Assembly (NCBI GenBank): GCA_900314635.1
Contig: OMVY01000009.1
Span: 1 to 42,484 of the forward strand
Direction of reading: 5' to 3'
Source of the DNA: an uncultured Methanobrevibacter sp.
GTDB lineage: Archaea > Methanobacteriota > Methanobacteria > Methanobacteriales > Methanobacteriaceae
DNA: 42,484 bases
Shown: one piece after another, positions 17,571-26,374 of the stretch
Position numbering within the stretch: the stretch's first letter is position 1
Layout: each line of letters begins with the position of its first letter
Translations under genes and position numbers: made by a program
Notes under the pieces: generated by a model
What the model saw: only the letters and a program-made list of their open reading frames with translations
Database searches by the model: none
Told to the model about the DNA's origin: nothing

Positions 17571-17840
17571 ATGGCAAGAACAAAAAAAGTAGGTATTACT
17601 GGTAGATTTGGTGCTAGATACGGAAGAAAAGCAAAAAGATCTGTAAAAAACATTGAAGAAAACATGAAAAAACCTCATGTATGTCCTAAATGTGACAGAC
17701 CTTATGTAAAAAGACAAGCTGCTGGAATTTGGAAATGCAAGAAATGCGGTACAGTATTTACTGGCGGCGCATATGTTCCACAAACTCCAATGGTTAAATC
17801 TGCAACCCGTAACATTAAAAGAGTAGTTGGAGGAAACTAA
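17571..17840 (+). CDS. rpl37Ae: 50S ribosomal protein L37Ae
   Basis: A zinc-ribbon large-subunit protein. [20 protein letters not shown] is the typical N-terminus, and CPKC (about 39-42) with CKKC (about 57-60) forms the C2-C2 zinc site. Eighty-nine residues is normal. The ribosome site GGAGAT is 7 bases before the ATG. Its last codons contain GGAGGAAAC, which serves the directly following rpoP; the genes abut without any gap. Confidence 0.95.
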   Translation: MARTKKVGITGRFGARYGRKAKRSVKNIEENMKKPHVCPKCDRPYVKRQAAGIWKCKKCGTVFTGGAYVPQTPMVKSATRNIKRVVGGN

Positions 17841-17999
17841 TTGGAAGACAAAGATAATTACAATTATGTCTGTCCTAATTGTGGGGAGCAAGTAGATTAT
17901 AAAAGCTACAAGGAAAATAAATGTCCTAAATGCAGATATAGGATTTTATTAAAGAAACGATCCCCGGTCAGACCTTCAAAACCTATCAAAGCAAGATAA
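17841..17999 (+). CDS. rpoP: RNA polymerase subunit P (Rpo12)
   Basis: The small zinc-binding subunit of archaeal RNA polymerase, homologous to eukaryotic Rpb12. It has 52 residues, with YVCPNCG and CPKCRYRILLKKR forming the four-Cys zinc site, and the usual Arg/Lys/Pro C-terminus. It begins with TTG immediately after the L37Ae stop, served by GGAGG at 17829-17833. Translational coupling to L37Ae is likely. Confidence 0.92.
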   Translation: MEDKDNYNYVCPNCGEQVDYKSYKENKCPKCRYRILLKKRSPVRPSKPIKAR

Positions 18000-18190
18000 T
18001 TATTTGAAATAATTATCTATTTTTTATTTATTGGCTATAGGTTTTTAGTTTATTTTAGCTTACTTAGCTATTAGTATAAACTATTTTTTCGCTGGTAAGT
18101 AATTCTATTTTTTCTATTATTTTCATTGATTTTTATTCATTTTTTGATATTCCACTTAAATTTTTTTAATTTATGGAAACTGGTGATAAA

Positions 18191-18682
18191 GTGTTAATTT
18201 CTACATCAAGGAAACCATCTCAGAAAACAAGAACATTTTGCAAGAATTTATCCCATGCTTTTGGCTTCGACTATACAAACAGGGGAAAAAGCAGTTTAAG
18301 AGACATGCTTGTAAAAGCTTCCCAGATGAACCACGACACTCTTCTTTTAGTATACCAAATCAAAGGCAATCCCAGCAAATTAACATTTTATGATTTAAAG
18401 GCTCAGGAAAAACTGGCTTTATTGATTTCTGCAAATGAAATGAACGGAAGGCTGAACATCGACCCTGAAAATCTTAAAATCAAGTCCAATGTCCGTGAAT
18501 TGGATATTTTGGCGGAAGTTTTAGGCTTTGAACTTTCCAATAAGCCATTGGAGTCAAACTACCTTAGAATTTCCTATGCGGATTATGATGACGAGAAGAA
18601 TTTTGCAATAATATATTTTGTAAATAGCAATGGGGAGCAGTTGGACCTGCAGATAAATGTTAAAAAAGTGGTAGATTCTTAA
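18191..18682 (+). CDS. Brix/IMP4-domain ribosome biogenesis protein
   Basis: Archaeal Brix proteins are single-domain relatives of eukaryotic Imp4/Rpf factors and are thought to bind rRNA during subunit assembly. LISTSRKPSQKTRTFCKNLS and the GKSSLRDMLVKA segment are diagnostic. The frame runs back to ATG 18173, but GTG 18191 is preceded by GGTGATAAA, the same spacing used by other genes here, and gives the family N-terminus. That makes 163 residues. The pcc1 coding frame follows 21 bases after the stop and in the same frame. Confidence 0.85.
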   Translation: MLISTSRKPSQKTRTFCKNLSHAFGFDYTNRGKSSLRDMLVKASQMNHDTLLLVYQIKGNPSKLTFYDLKAQEKLALLISANEMNGRLNIDPENLKIKSNVRELDILAEVLGFELSNKPLESNYLRISYADYDDEKNFAIIYFVNSNGEQLDLQINVKKVVDS

Positions 18683-18703
18683 GATTTTTTTGGAGAGATT
18701 TAT

Positions 18704-18973
18704 ATTAGTGAAAGTGATGTTTTAAAATCAATAGACAGCGAGATAGCAATTGATTTTAGGGATGAAAAACAAGCGGAAATCGTTTATGATTCCATCCTGC
18801 TGGAATTTGAAACTTCTCCGGATTACAGATCATCCATGGATTTGAAACTGGATGGAAAAAGGATTATAATCTTAATAAACGCCGAAGATGCCACTTCATT
18901 CAGAGCATCAATAAATTCAGCCATCAAATGGATAAAATTATCTGTTGAAATCAATGAATTGACAGAAAACTAG
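18704..18973 (+). CDS. pcc1: KEOPS complex subunit Pcc1, with non-canonical start
   Basis: Pcc1 is the dimerising subunit of KEOPS, which makes the t6A modification of tRNA. The reading frame gives IAIDFRDEKQAEIVYDSI, the Pcc1 segment SPDYRSSMDLKLDG, and a C-terminal SFRASINSAIKWIKL; about 89 residues is normal. No ATG, GTG or TTG lies in frame between the Brix stop and the conserved core. GGAGAG (18692-18697) is well spaced for an ATT at 18704, giving a protein starting SESDVLKSID. Alternatively, one missing base near TTTTAAAA (18119-type run at 18719-18726) would join the frame to GTG 18708. The frame was read directly from the DNA and ends at TAG 18971-18973. Confidence 0.8.
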   Translation: MSESDVLKSIDSEIAIDFRDEKQAEIVYDSILLEFETSPDYRSSMDLKLDGKRIIILINAEDATSFRASINSAIKWIKLSVEINELTEN

Positions 18974-19104
18974 GAATTTTTAGAAAATTTTATTTCCTGG
19001 AACATTTTAAAGAATGAAATCAGCTATTATTTTAAAAATAACAAGATTTAAATATTGATTATTTTAAATACTATAATATAATGTTTTATTAGTATTTTAT
19101 CCAT

Positions 19105-19138
19105 TAGAATCTGGAAAGATTCTATTAAATGATTTAAT
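19105..19138 (+). promoter_or_regulatory. Hairpins in the prefoldin beta leader
   Basis: TAGAATCT-GGAA-AGATTCTA (19105-19124) is a perfect 8-bp stem closed by a GNRA-type GGAA loop. It is followed, overlapping by one base, by the palindrome ATTAAAT-G-ATTTAAT (19124-19138). Both precede GGTGA and the ATG at 19180. It is a candidate leader structure; the role is unknown. Confidence 0.35.
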
Positions 19139-19179
19139 TAATACTTATAATAATTTATTTAAAAACTAAAGGTGAAAAT

Positions 19180-19521
19180 ATGGATATTCCAGAAAGTGTA
19201 CAACATCAAATAAATCAATTTCAACAATTACAACAACAGGCACAAGCAGTTACAGTTCAAAAACAAAGCGTAGACATTCAGTTAAAAGAAACTGAAACCG
19301 CTCTTGAAGAACTTAAGAAAACCGCAGCAGATGCTGAAGTATTCAAAACTGCTGGAAACCTGCTCATCAAAGTAGACCGTGATGAGACTTTAGAAGATCT
19401 TGAAGACAAGATGGAAACTCTCAAATTAAGACAGCAAACCATGTCCCGCCAGGAAGAAAGAGTAATGAAGAAACTTGAAGAGATGCAGGCTTCTATTCAA
19501 CGTGCTTTAGGCGGAGCATAA
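19180..19521 (+). CDS. pfdB: Prefoldin subunit beta
   Basis: Part of the jellyfish-shaped alpha2-beta4 prefoldin chaperone that hands unfolded proteins to the thermosome. It has 113 residues with two long coiled-coil helices: PESVQHQINQFQQLQQQAQ at the start and LRQQTMSRQEERVMKKLEEMQ at the end, joined by a beta hairpin with FKTAGNLLIKVD. GGTGAAAAT precedes the ATG. A hairpin terminator follows directly. Confidence 0.95.
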   Translation: MDIPESVQHQINQFQQLQQQAQAVTVQKQSVDIQLKETETALEELKKTAADAEVFKTAGNLLIKVDRDETLEDLEDKMETLKLRQQTMSRQEERVMKKLEEMQASIQRALGGA

Positions 19522-19528
19522 TCTTGAC

Positions 19529-19556
19529 AAGTTAATTTTATTTAACTTCTTTTTTT
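19529..19556 (+). terminator. Terminator after pfdB
   Basis: AAGTTAA (19529-19535) pairs with TTAACTT (19542-19548) around a six-base loop and is followed by CTTTTTTTCT. It lies 8 bases after the stop. Confidence 0.65.
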
Positions 19557-19619
19557 CTATCTATTTTCTTTTATTTTTGTATTAATTCAGTATATTTTTA
19601 ATTTTTAATAGGTGTTTTA

Positions 19620-19913
19620 ATGGTTTCAAAGCTTAAAAAATTATCCGAGGATGATTTGGCTGATATTTCCGACTATTTTTCCAATTTGATTTATAAGAAG
19701 ATCAACTACACAGTAGACTCTCCGAAGGAAATCATCAATATGGATGTTGATATAAATGTGTCCTATAATGAAGATGATGGAGAGCTTGATGTAGATGTGG
19801 ATGTCGATATTCAGCCGGATGAATTATCAAGTTTATCAGATGAAATAATCGAGGAATTAATCGATGAGTCTTATGATGAACTGGACGAATACATTAACGA
19901 GAATTACAGATAA
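19620..19913 (+). CDS. DUF3194 family protein (MTH677-like)
   Basis: An acidic protein of 97 residues, with VDINVSYNEDDGELDVDVDVD as alternating strand-like sequence and two helical ends. The family occurs after prefoldin beta in Methanobacteriales, which supports the assignment; its function is unknown. The ATG at 19620 has TAGGTG upstream (ATAGGTGTTTTA). It closes the conserved gene order of the exosome region. Confidence 0.75.
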   Translation: MVSKLKKLSEDDLADISDYFSNLIYKKINYTVDSPKEIINMDVDINVSYNEDDGELDVDVDVDIQPDELSSLSDEIIEELIDESYDELDEYINENYR

Positions 19914-20342
19914 TTAAGTGATTGTTTTTTTATTTTTTTTCATAAGGATTTTTTTAATAAAAAAATTCTTTATTATTAAATTAATTTTCATAAATATTTT
20001 TTAATTAAAGTTTTTATATTATAAATTCTCATAAAAAAGATTTTTTATAATTAAATTCTTTTTATAAAAGATTTTTTTTATATTATAAAATCTTATATGC
20101 GATTTTTTTATAATTAAATTCTTTTTATAAAAGATTTTTAAATTCTTTTTATAAAAGATTTTTTTTATATTATAAAATCTTATATGCGATTTTTTTATAA
20201 TTAAATTCTTTTTATAAAAGATTTTTTTTATATTATTAAAATCTTATAAAAAGATTTTTTATATTAAAAGTTTTTTAATATATTAAAAAGATTTTATTCA
20301 AAAAAGTTTATTCTTTCTTTGAATTTGTTTGAAGATGTTATT
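19914..20342. repeat. Gap with 87-bp tandem repeat
   Basis: Almost pure A/T. An 87-bp unit starting AAATTCTTTTTATAAAAGAT begins at 20053 and again at 20140; it contains the distinctive TTATATGCGA. A third, degenerate part runs to about 20260. Shorter TATAAAAGATTTTT sub-repeats are nested inside. The promoter of the next gene must lie within or after the array, and no clear box can be singled out. Confidence 0.7.
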
Positions 20343-21542
20343 ATGATTGAAACAGATGTTTTAGTTGTTGGTGCGGGTCCTGCAGGTTCCATGGCTGCAA
20401 AACATGCGGCTCTTGGAGGAGCGGACGTAATTTTGATAGACAAGAAATCAGAAATAGGAACTCCTAAAAGATGTGCGGAAGGAGTTTATGAAAGCGGATT
20501 GAGATGGCTGGAAATAGAACCCGATCCTGCTTGGATTGCTCAAAGAATTAATGGAGGTGTGATTGTCGCACCTAACGGCACCCGTCTTGTGCTTGATGAG
20601 ACAATTCTGCCTGAGAAGGGGTATATCCTTGAGAGGAAAATATTTGACAAGCACATGGCAATGGATGCTGGGCGCGCTGGTTCAAGAATAATGGTTAAAA
20701 CTTTATTCCAATCTTTAAGAAGAGAATCTGATGAAAATGGTGAATTTTTTATTGTTGATTGTCAAAGAATGGATAAGAGCTTCCAGATTAAAGCAAGGAT
20801 TGTCATTGCTGCAGATGGGCCTGAATCCCATGTGGCAAGAAAGGCTGGAATCAATACTGCTACAAAGCCTGCAGATATGATGTCAGGAGTTCAATATGAA
20901 ATGGTCGGAGTCCATTGCGAGCGCATGGACCTCATAGAGCTTCACATGGGTAGTTTTGCAGGAGGGGGCTATGCATGGATCTTTCCAAAGGGAGATGACA
21001 TTGCAAATGTCGGCATTGGAATAAACGACCATAAGAGCGGAAAAGCACCAATAGAATACTTGAATGAGTTCATCGAGACTTCTCCATCACTGAGTAATGC
21101 ACAGGCCGTTGAACTTAATGTGGGCGGAGATCCTATTGGCGGTTTGATTGAGAATATTTATGCTGATAACATACTTGTCTGCGGAGATGCTGCAGGACAG
21201 GTCGACCAGGTTACAGGAGGCGGAATAATCTTGGGAATGCTTGGGGGCCGAGCTTCAGGCATTGCAGCCGCTAATGCAGTTCGAGATAATGACTGTTCCA
21301 AGGAAAAGCTCAAGGAATATGAGAAATTGTATGGGGAAGCTACTTTCAAAGCTCTTCCAAAAATCAAGGTAATTAAGGATTTGATGGACTCTTTTAGTGA
21401 TGATGACTTGAATGAGATAATTGAATATTTCGCAGCCTTGGATTTGAAGGGTTTAAGTCTTTCAGATGCAATTAAATTATTTTTCAAGCTTTCTCCAAGA
21501 TTGACAATCAAATTCAGAAAATTATTCAAACTGATTTTATAA
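20343..21542 (+). CDS. Geranylgeranyl reductase family flavoprotein
   Basis: An FAD enzyme of the digeranylgeranylglycerophospholipid reductase family, which saturates the isoprenoid chains of archaeal membrane lipids. VLVVGAGPAGSMAAKHAA is the dinucleotide-binding motif at the N-terminus. GTPKRCAEGV carries the family's conserved Cys, and CGDAAGQVDQVTGGGI is the second FAD motif near residue 285. It has 399 residues from ATG 20343; the frame is open from a TTG at 20319, but that adds nothing conserved. The best ribosome site is a weak GAAGATG. Archaea often carry several paralogues, so its exact substrate is inferred. Confidence 0.88.
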   Translation: MIETDVLVVGAGPAGSMAAKHAALGGADVILIDKKSEIGTPKRCAEGVYESGLRWLEIEPDPAWIAQRINGGVIVAPNGTRLVLDETILPEKGYILERKIFDKHMAMDAGRAGSRIMVKTLFQSLRRESDENGEFFIVDCQRMDKSFQIKARIVIAADGPESHVARKAGINTATKPADMMSGVQYEMVGVHCERMDLIELHMGSFAGGGYAWIFPKGDDIANVGIGINDHKSGKAPIEYLNEFIETSPSLSNAQAVELNVGGDPIGGLIENIYADNILVCGDAAGQVDQVTGGGIILGMLGGRASGIAAANAVRDNDCSKEKLKEYEKLYGEATFKALPKIKVIKDLMDSFSDDDLNEIIEYFAALDLKGLSLSDAIKLFFKLSPRLTIKFRKLFKLIL

Positions 21543-21722
21543 TTTTTTTGTTTTCCCATTCATATTATTTTTTTTAGTTTTTTTTTTTTTTAAAAAAAAC
21601 ATTTTAATTGTTAGATTCTTTTGTTTCTTTTTACTTTTTTTATAAATTTTTATTTTTTTATTTATTTTTCAAAATATTTATTGAAAATTTTTTACTTCAA
21701 TTAGATTTTAAATTTTTTCAAG

Positions 21723-21755
21723 TAAAGTTTATATACTAGTTAGTATATACTATTT
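21723..21755 (+). promoter_or_regulatory. Promoter element with dyad, shared with 34814
   Basis: TAAAGTTTATATACTAG (21723-21739), TTAGTA, then TATACTATTT (21746-21755). It contains the 9-bp-armed dyad TATATACTA-GT-TAGTATATA (21730-21749) over a TATA box. The region 34814-34849 upstream of the secreted-protein gene matches 16 of 17 bases in the first block and 10 of 10 in the last, and keeps the core TACT-N4-AGTA. Confidence 0.5.
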
Positions 21756-21756
21756 G

Positions 21757-21842
21757 TAAGGGTTCATTCTCTTTAATTTTTAATCTAAGCTAGTTATTTA
21801 AACACGGTTGATAAGAAAAGAGATGACTCTCTTTTCTTTTCT
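21757..21842 (+). ncRNA. Candidate small RNA ending in a strong hairpin
   Basis: Downstream of the element at 21723 there is no start codon or ORF before a perfect 11-bp stem, AAGAAAAGAGA (21813-21823) with TCTCTTTTCTT (21828-21838), with a TGAC loop. A transcript starting near 21757 would be about 85 bases long. It could also be a long leader of the HisA-like gene, 260 bases away, with an attenuator-like hairpin. Confidence 0.3.
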
Positions 21843-22100
21843 CCATTTAAACGCATTTTTTAAAAAGTCTTTTTTTACAATCTTTTTAGATTTAACTAAT
21901 ATCAATTCTTTTCTTTCATTATTTGGATTTTATGTAATCAAATAATTTATATTAATATCAAGTTTTTTCTTTGATTATTATGATTTTATCCAATCAAACA
22001 ATTTATATTAATATCAATTCATTATTTGGATTTAATGTAATCAAACAATTTAAATAATTCATTGACTTATATAATATATAATTAATCATGGAGGTTTTTT

Positions 22101-22796
22101 ATGTTGGAAATTATTCCAGTTATTGATTTGATGAATTCTGTAGCGGTTTCTGGAAAATCAGGCAACCGGTCTGAATACACTCCCTTGAAAACTATTTATG
22201 CGTCAAGCGCTAATCCTGTCGAAATAGCCAGTTCATTAAAGCTGGCAGGTGCAAAGGAGATGTATATTGCTGACTTGAATTTTATTGAAAGAGATGGAAG
22301 CCACAATATCAATGAAATCAATGATGTAAACAGGATTCTGCCGGTAATTGCTGATATCGGCGTTGATAATTTGAATACCTTTGAATTTGCATTGAAATAT
22401 GCGTATAAGATCATTGTAGCCACTGAAACCCTGGAATCCATTGACGAGCTAAAGAAAATCTTTGAAAAATATCCAAAAGAGAGAATCATAGTAAGCGTGG
22501 ATGTTAAGAATAATGAATTGCTGGCTAAACATATGGATATTGATCTGGAAGGATTCAAGGAAGTCCTGCATGAAATTGACCCAAATGAAATAATCTTGCT
22601 TGATATTAGCTCTGTTGGAACAGAAGGAGGATTCAATAAGGAGCTTCTTCAAATTTTCAGTGATTTCAAGGACAAGATTATTTTAGGCGGCGGAATCACT
22701 CCTGATGAAATAGATGAGATTTCCAATATGGGGATTAAAAAAGCTTTGGTAGGCACTGCCCTGCATAAAGGAGAAATTAGAATTAATGAGTTTTAA
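22101..22796 (+). CDS. HisA-related TIM-barrel protein (COG1411 type)
   Basis: A 231-residue half-barrel-repeat protein related to ProFAR isomerase HisA. EIIPVIDLMNSVAVSGKSG at the start, YIADLNFIERDG, and the C-terminal phosphate-binding IILGGGITPDEI with ALVGTALHKG keep the fold and phosphate site. The context holds no histidine genes, and the protein resembles the archaeal HisA-like group of unknown function rather than HisA itself. The start ATG is preceded by GGAGGT. Downstream T/A runs (22842-22867) may act as a terminator. Confidence 0.75.
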   Translation: MLEIIPVIDLMNSVAVSGKSGNRSEYTPLKTIYASSANPVEIASSLKLAGAKEMYIADLNFIERDGSHNINEINDVNRILPVIADIGVDNLNTFEFALKYAYKIIVATETLESIDELKKIFEKYPKERIIVSVDVKNNELLAKHMDIDLEGFKEVLHEIDPNEIILLDISSVGTEGGFNKELLQIFSDFKDKIILGGGITPDEIDEISNMGIKKALVGTALHKGEIRINEF

Positions 22797-22970
22797 TTGT
22801 TGATTTTGATTTTTCAAAAAAATTCTTTTTTATTTCATTATTCTTTTTTTTTTTTAAAAAAGAAAAAATAGTTTAATTTTTAATATAAGTTTAAATATGA
22901 AGTAATACAAAATATTAACTAATATATCATATAACGATTATAAAACTAAATAAATTTAAATTGTGATAAA

Positions 22971-23153
22971 ATGGACTATGGAATAATTATATTTTCACAT
23001 TTTCTTCCGTTAATCCTCGGATTTTTGAGTTTCCTGTTGATTATTAACGGCATAATGGATGATCAAAAGTCAGTAACAGTTTTAGGCATAGCAATATTCC
23101 TTTTAGCTGCTTTCGGACCATTTATAATATTGCCGGTCTATCTGGGTATCTAA
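22971..23153 (+). CDS. Small membrane protein, two spans
   Basis: Sixty residues with two hydrophobic segments (about 4-25 and 34-57) joined by the polar NGIMDDQKS. This predicts a helical hairpin in the membrane. TGTGATAAA precedes the ATG at the spacing used elsewhere here, and a TATA-like AGTTTAAATATG lies near 22888. I do not recognise a family. It lies between the HisA-like gene and the metal exporter, with separate-looking promoters on both sides. Confidence 0.6.
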   Translation: MDYGIIIFSHFLPLILGFLSFLLIINGIMDDQKSVTVLGIAIFLLAAFGPFIILPVYLGI

Positions 23154-23403
23154 TTTGAATTTATTTTTTCTTAAACTTTTTTTTATTATCCTGTTTTTTG
23201 TAATCTTATATTTTTTTCTGTTTTTGCTTGTTTTACAAATTAACTTCTTTTAATTGTTAACTTATTTTTTTGAAATTAATCCTGTTTAATTAATTGTTTT
23301 TCAATTTTACTTAAAATTACTAAATTATTTATATATTAATTGATAAACAATATAATACTTATAAAAATAAGCATTTTTAACAAGTTCTTACAAATGGTGT
23401 AAT

Positions 23404-24324
23404 ATGGATAATAATGAAAAAAACGGATATCATAAGGAAACAGCTAGTCACAACCACCATGGACATGTCCATAGCCATGTGGATTATCATAAGGAAGCAA
23501 GCGGCAATTTATCATTCGCCCTCGTCTTAAACCTTCTTTTCAATATAGTTGTGATTGGCGGAGGCATATTGACTAACAGTGTAGCTATTCTAGCTGATGC
23601 GCTGCATGACTTAAGCGATACATTTTCCATTCTCGTGGCCTGGCTCCTTGAGCGGATTTCCCAGAGGGATGAATCAGATACCTTCAGCTACGGATATAAA
23701 AGATTTTCAATCTTTGGAGCATTGATTACTTCAACAGTTGTAATAATCGGTTCTGCAACCGTTGCTTATGAGGCATTAGGCAGGCTGTTTGTGGCTCAAT
23801 CACCTGATGCATCAGGAATGGTTGTAATAGCCATTCTGGGAATAATATTCAAGGGAGGCTCATTAATAAGGTTGAACAAGGGTAGAACATTCAATGAAAG
23901 AGCCATTTCAGTTCATATGTTTGGAGATGTATTCCAATGGATCGCACTTTTGGTGATAAGCCTAATTCTTGTATTTGTTGACCTTCCTATTCTTGATCCT
24001 CTTGCATCTATAGCTGTCAGCATATGGGTTATATACAACCTGGCGAAAACATTCATTGCAAGTGTTAGGATACTCCTCCAGGCAAATCCTCAAGATGTTG
24101 ATGTGGAGGACTTGAAATTCGGTATCATGGATTTGAAATATGTAAATGGAGTTGAAGAGATGCATACTTGGTCTTTGGACGGATTGGATAATGTCTTGAC
24201 TGCCAAAATCAAAGTTTCAACTGCAGATGCCGATGAAATCAATGAAATTAGGGGAAAGCTGGAAAAAATAGCTCAAGAACACAATATTACAAACACTACT
24301 TTTGAATTCATTGAAGACGAATAG
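23404..24324 (+). CDS. Cation diffusion facilitator metal exporter
   Basis: A CDF-family H+-coupled antiporter exporting Zn2+ or a related divalent metal. The N-terminus is His-rich (HNHHGHVHSHVDYH), a probable metal-sensing or delivery loop. Six membrane spans follow. LADALHDLSDTFS on TM2 and HMFGDVFQW on TM5 carry the HxxxD and HxxxD-type metal ligands of the ZnT/CzcD group. The cytoplasmic C-terminal domain has GVEEMHTWSLDG. At 306 residues it is normal for the family. GGTGTAAT precedes the ATG. No metal-repressor box is visible in its own upstream region. Confidence 0.92.
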   Translation: MDNNEKNGYHKETASHNHHGHVHSHVDYHKEASGNLSFALVLNLLFNIVVIGGGILTNSVAILADALHDLSDTFSILVAWLLERISQRDESDTFSYGYKRFSIFGALITSTVVIIGSATVAYEALGRLFVAQSPDASGMVVIAILGIIFKGGSLIRLNKGRTFNERAISVHMFGDVFQWIALLVISLILVFVDLPILDPLASIAVSIWVIYNLAKTFIASVRILLQANPQDVDVEDLKFGIMDLKYVNGVEEMHTWSLDGLDNVLTAKIKVSTADADEINEIRGKLEKIAQEHNITNTTFEFIEDE

Positions 24325-24592
24325 GCTCTATTCGTTTTTATTCTATTTTTTTTTAAAAAGAGGGTTTTAAGTTAAAATAATCCAATTTATAAATATTTTT
24401 TAAAAGATGATTTTAAGTTAAAATAATCCAATTTATAAATATTTTTTTTGAATTAGATGATTTAATGTTATAAAATAAGACTTTTTTTAATATGATGGAT
24501 TTAAGTTTTGAAAATCTAGTAAAATAAGAATTTTTTTAAAAAAGAGCGGATTAAAAGTATAAAATCCATAAAAAAAAGAAAAAACAGGAGAA
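24325..24592. repeat. Convergent gap with 46-bp direct repeat
   Basis: Between two convergent genes. TTTTAAGTTAAAATAATCCA plus AATTTATAAATATTTTT occurs at 24365 and again at 24411 (period 46), with a further degenerate copy near 24455-24500. T-runs on both strands probably end transcription from both sides. Confidence 0.6.
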
Positions 24593-26257
24593 TTATAATT
24601 CTCCTTTAGCTCGGCGCTCTTCCAATAAGTCGAGGCCTATTTGTCCAAGCTTGTATTTTTGTATCTTACCACTGGTTGTAAGAGGGAACTCATCTACAAA
24701 GAAAACGTATTTAGGGACTTTGTATCTGGCTATCTGGCCGATGCAGAAGTCTCTAATATCAGCTTCGGTAACATCATCGAAACCTTCTTCCTTTCTAATA
24801 AATGCTCCAACAATCTCTCCGTACTTCTCATCAGGAATACCTGCAACTTGAACATCCTGAACGCATTCATGAGTAAAGAGGTACTCCTCAATCTCTCTTG
24901 GATAAATGTTTTCTCCACCACGAATGATCATGTCTTTTATACGTCCGACAATAGTGTAGTAACCATCTTCATCCACTGTTGCAAGGTCTCCGCTGTGAAG
25001 CCATCCGTCAGGCTCGATTGCCTCTGCGGTTTTTTCAGGCATGTTGTAGTATCCTTTCATCACATTGAATCCTCTGCACATGATTTCTCCTGTTTGGTTT
25101 GGTCCGAGGGTCTCGCCTGTTTCAGGATCCACAATTTTTACTTCAATATTTGGGAAAGCAGTTCCAACTGTGCTGATTTTTCTCTCGAATGTGTCTTCAG
25201 CTTTTGTTTGGGTAAATCCTGGAGCCGCTTCGGTAAGACCGTATACACTTGTGATTTCAGGCATGTGCATCTTTTCAATGGCATCCTTCATTGTCTCGAC
25301 AGGACAAGTGGAACCTGCCATGATTCCTGTTCTAAGTGAGGACATGTCGAACATGTCGAACATTGGATGGTTCATCATTCCGATGAACATGGTAGGCACT
25401 CCGTAGATGGATGTGCATTTCTCCTTTTGAATTGATGAGATTGCAAGAAGAGGGTCGTACTCTTCAAGAACGACCATGGTTGAACCATGGGTTATGCAAG
25501 CCATTACTCCAAGCACTGTTCCGAAACAGTGGAAGAGAGGCACTTGCAGGAGCAGCTTGTCATCTGCAGTATAATTCATGTTCTCTCCGATGTAGTAGCC
25601 GTCGTTTACAATATTTCTGCTTGTAAGCATTACTCCTTTAGGGAATCCTTCAGTACCGCTTGTGTACTGCATGTTGATTACATCGTGTTGGGTAACTGAA
25701 TCCTTCACCTTCTGGTATTCCTCGTCATCATAGTTCATTCCCAGAAGCAGGAGCTCATTGGTATTGTACATTCCCCTGTGCTTTTCCTGACCGACATGGA
25801 TGATGTGCTTGAGATATGGGTATTTTTCACTGTTCAAGTTTCCACGAGCTGATGTGAGCATTTCAGGAACAAGTTCTCTTATCATTTCAAGGTAGCTGGT
25901 TCCTCTAAACTCGTCGGTCATTGCTATTGCATTCATTTCAGACTGGCCGAGAACATAATCCAGCTCATGTGACTGGTAAGCCGTATTGATTGTTACGATT
26001 GCAGCACCGATTTTAGCGCATGCAAACATATAGGTCAGCCATTCCGGAACGTTTTTCGCCCAAATTCCAACACGGTCTCCTTTCTTTATTCCAAGAGTAA
26101 GCAGTCCTTTGGCAAGGTTGTCTACTCTCTCATCGAATTCTTTATATGTAAATCTGAGATTTCTATCAGGATAAACAATAAATTCATGATCCGGCTGTTT
26201 TTCAGCCATTGTTTCAAAGAATCTGCCTAGTGAAAGTTCTGTAAATAATTCACTCAT
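24593..26257 (-). CDS. Acyl-CoA synthetase, AMP-binding family
   Basis: Activates a carboxylic (probably fatty) acid to the acyl-AMP and then acyl-CoA in the cytoplasm. [17 protein letters not shown] (about residue 193) is the nucleotide loop. [14 protein letters not shown] is motif II, and [17 protein letters not shown] with [18 protein letters not shown] are the hinge motifs. The C-terminal catalytic lysine region SGKIQKYKL is present. At 554 residues it is full length. GGTGA lies 4 bases before the ATG. It is the last gene of a minus-strand cassette after the thioesterase and XRE-cupin regulator. Methanobacteria do not run beta-oxidation, so the substrate is unclear; a bacterial origin is likely. 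Confidence 0.9.
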   Translation of the reverse strand: MSELFTELSLGRFFETMAEKQPDHEFIVYPDRNLRFTYKEFDERVDNLAKGLLTLGIKKGDRVGIWAKNVPEWLTYMFACAKIGAAIVTINTAYQSHELDYVLGQSEMNAIAMTDEFRGTSYLEMIRELVPEMLTSARGNLNSEKYPYLKHIIHVGQEKHRGMYNTNELLLLGMNYDDEEYQKVKDSVTQHDVINMQYTSGTEGFPKGVMLTSRNIVNDGYYIGENMNYTADDKLLLQVPLFHCFGTVLGVMACITHGSTMVVLEEYDPLLAISSIQKEKCTSIYGVPTMFIGMMNHPMFDMFDMSSLRTGIMAGSTCPVETMKDAIEKMHMPEITSVYGLTEAAPGFTQTKAEDTFERKISTVGTAFPNIEVKIVDPETGETLGPNQTGEIMCRGFNVMKGYYNMPEKTAEAIEPDGWLHSGDLATVDEDGYYTIVGRIKDMIIRGGENIYPREIEEYLFTHECVQDVQVAGIPDEKYGEIVGAFIRKEEGFDDVTEADIRDFCIGQIARYKVPKYVFFVDEFPLTTSGKIQKYKLGQIGLDLLEERRAKGEL

Positions 26258-26374
26258 TTTCTCACCCTTTTTAATATTTATTGTTTTTTTTGCATTATTT
26301 ATAAATTTGATATTTTTTATCTTAGAATCTTTCTTATTTGATTCAATTCAAATCTTTTTTTATTAATTTAATAT

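Larger units (their letters stand above)
21543..22100. repeat. Gap with 56-bp repeats and an orphan promoter
   Basis: There is no protein gene. After T/A runs (probable end of the reductase transcript) come the promoter and hairpin described at 21723-21838. A 56-bp tandem repeat follows: units start TAATATCA at 21897, 21953 and 22009, each with a TTTGGATTTTATGTAATCAA-like core. The array ends just before the HisA-like gene, whose ribosome site is GGAGGT. Confidence 0.6.

Noticed and set aside
24641-25339. 232-codon plus-strand ORF over the acyl-CoA synthetase
   Set aside because: Lies antisense in a gene with all family motifs; no ribosome site or recognisable sequence.
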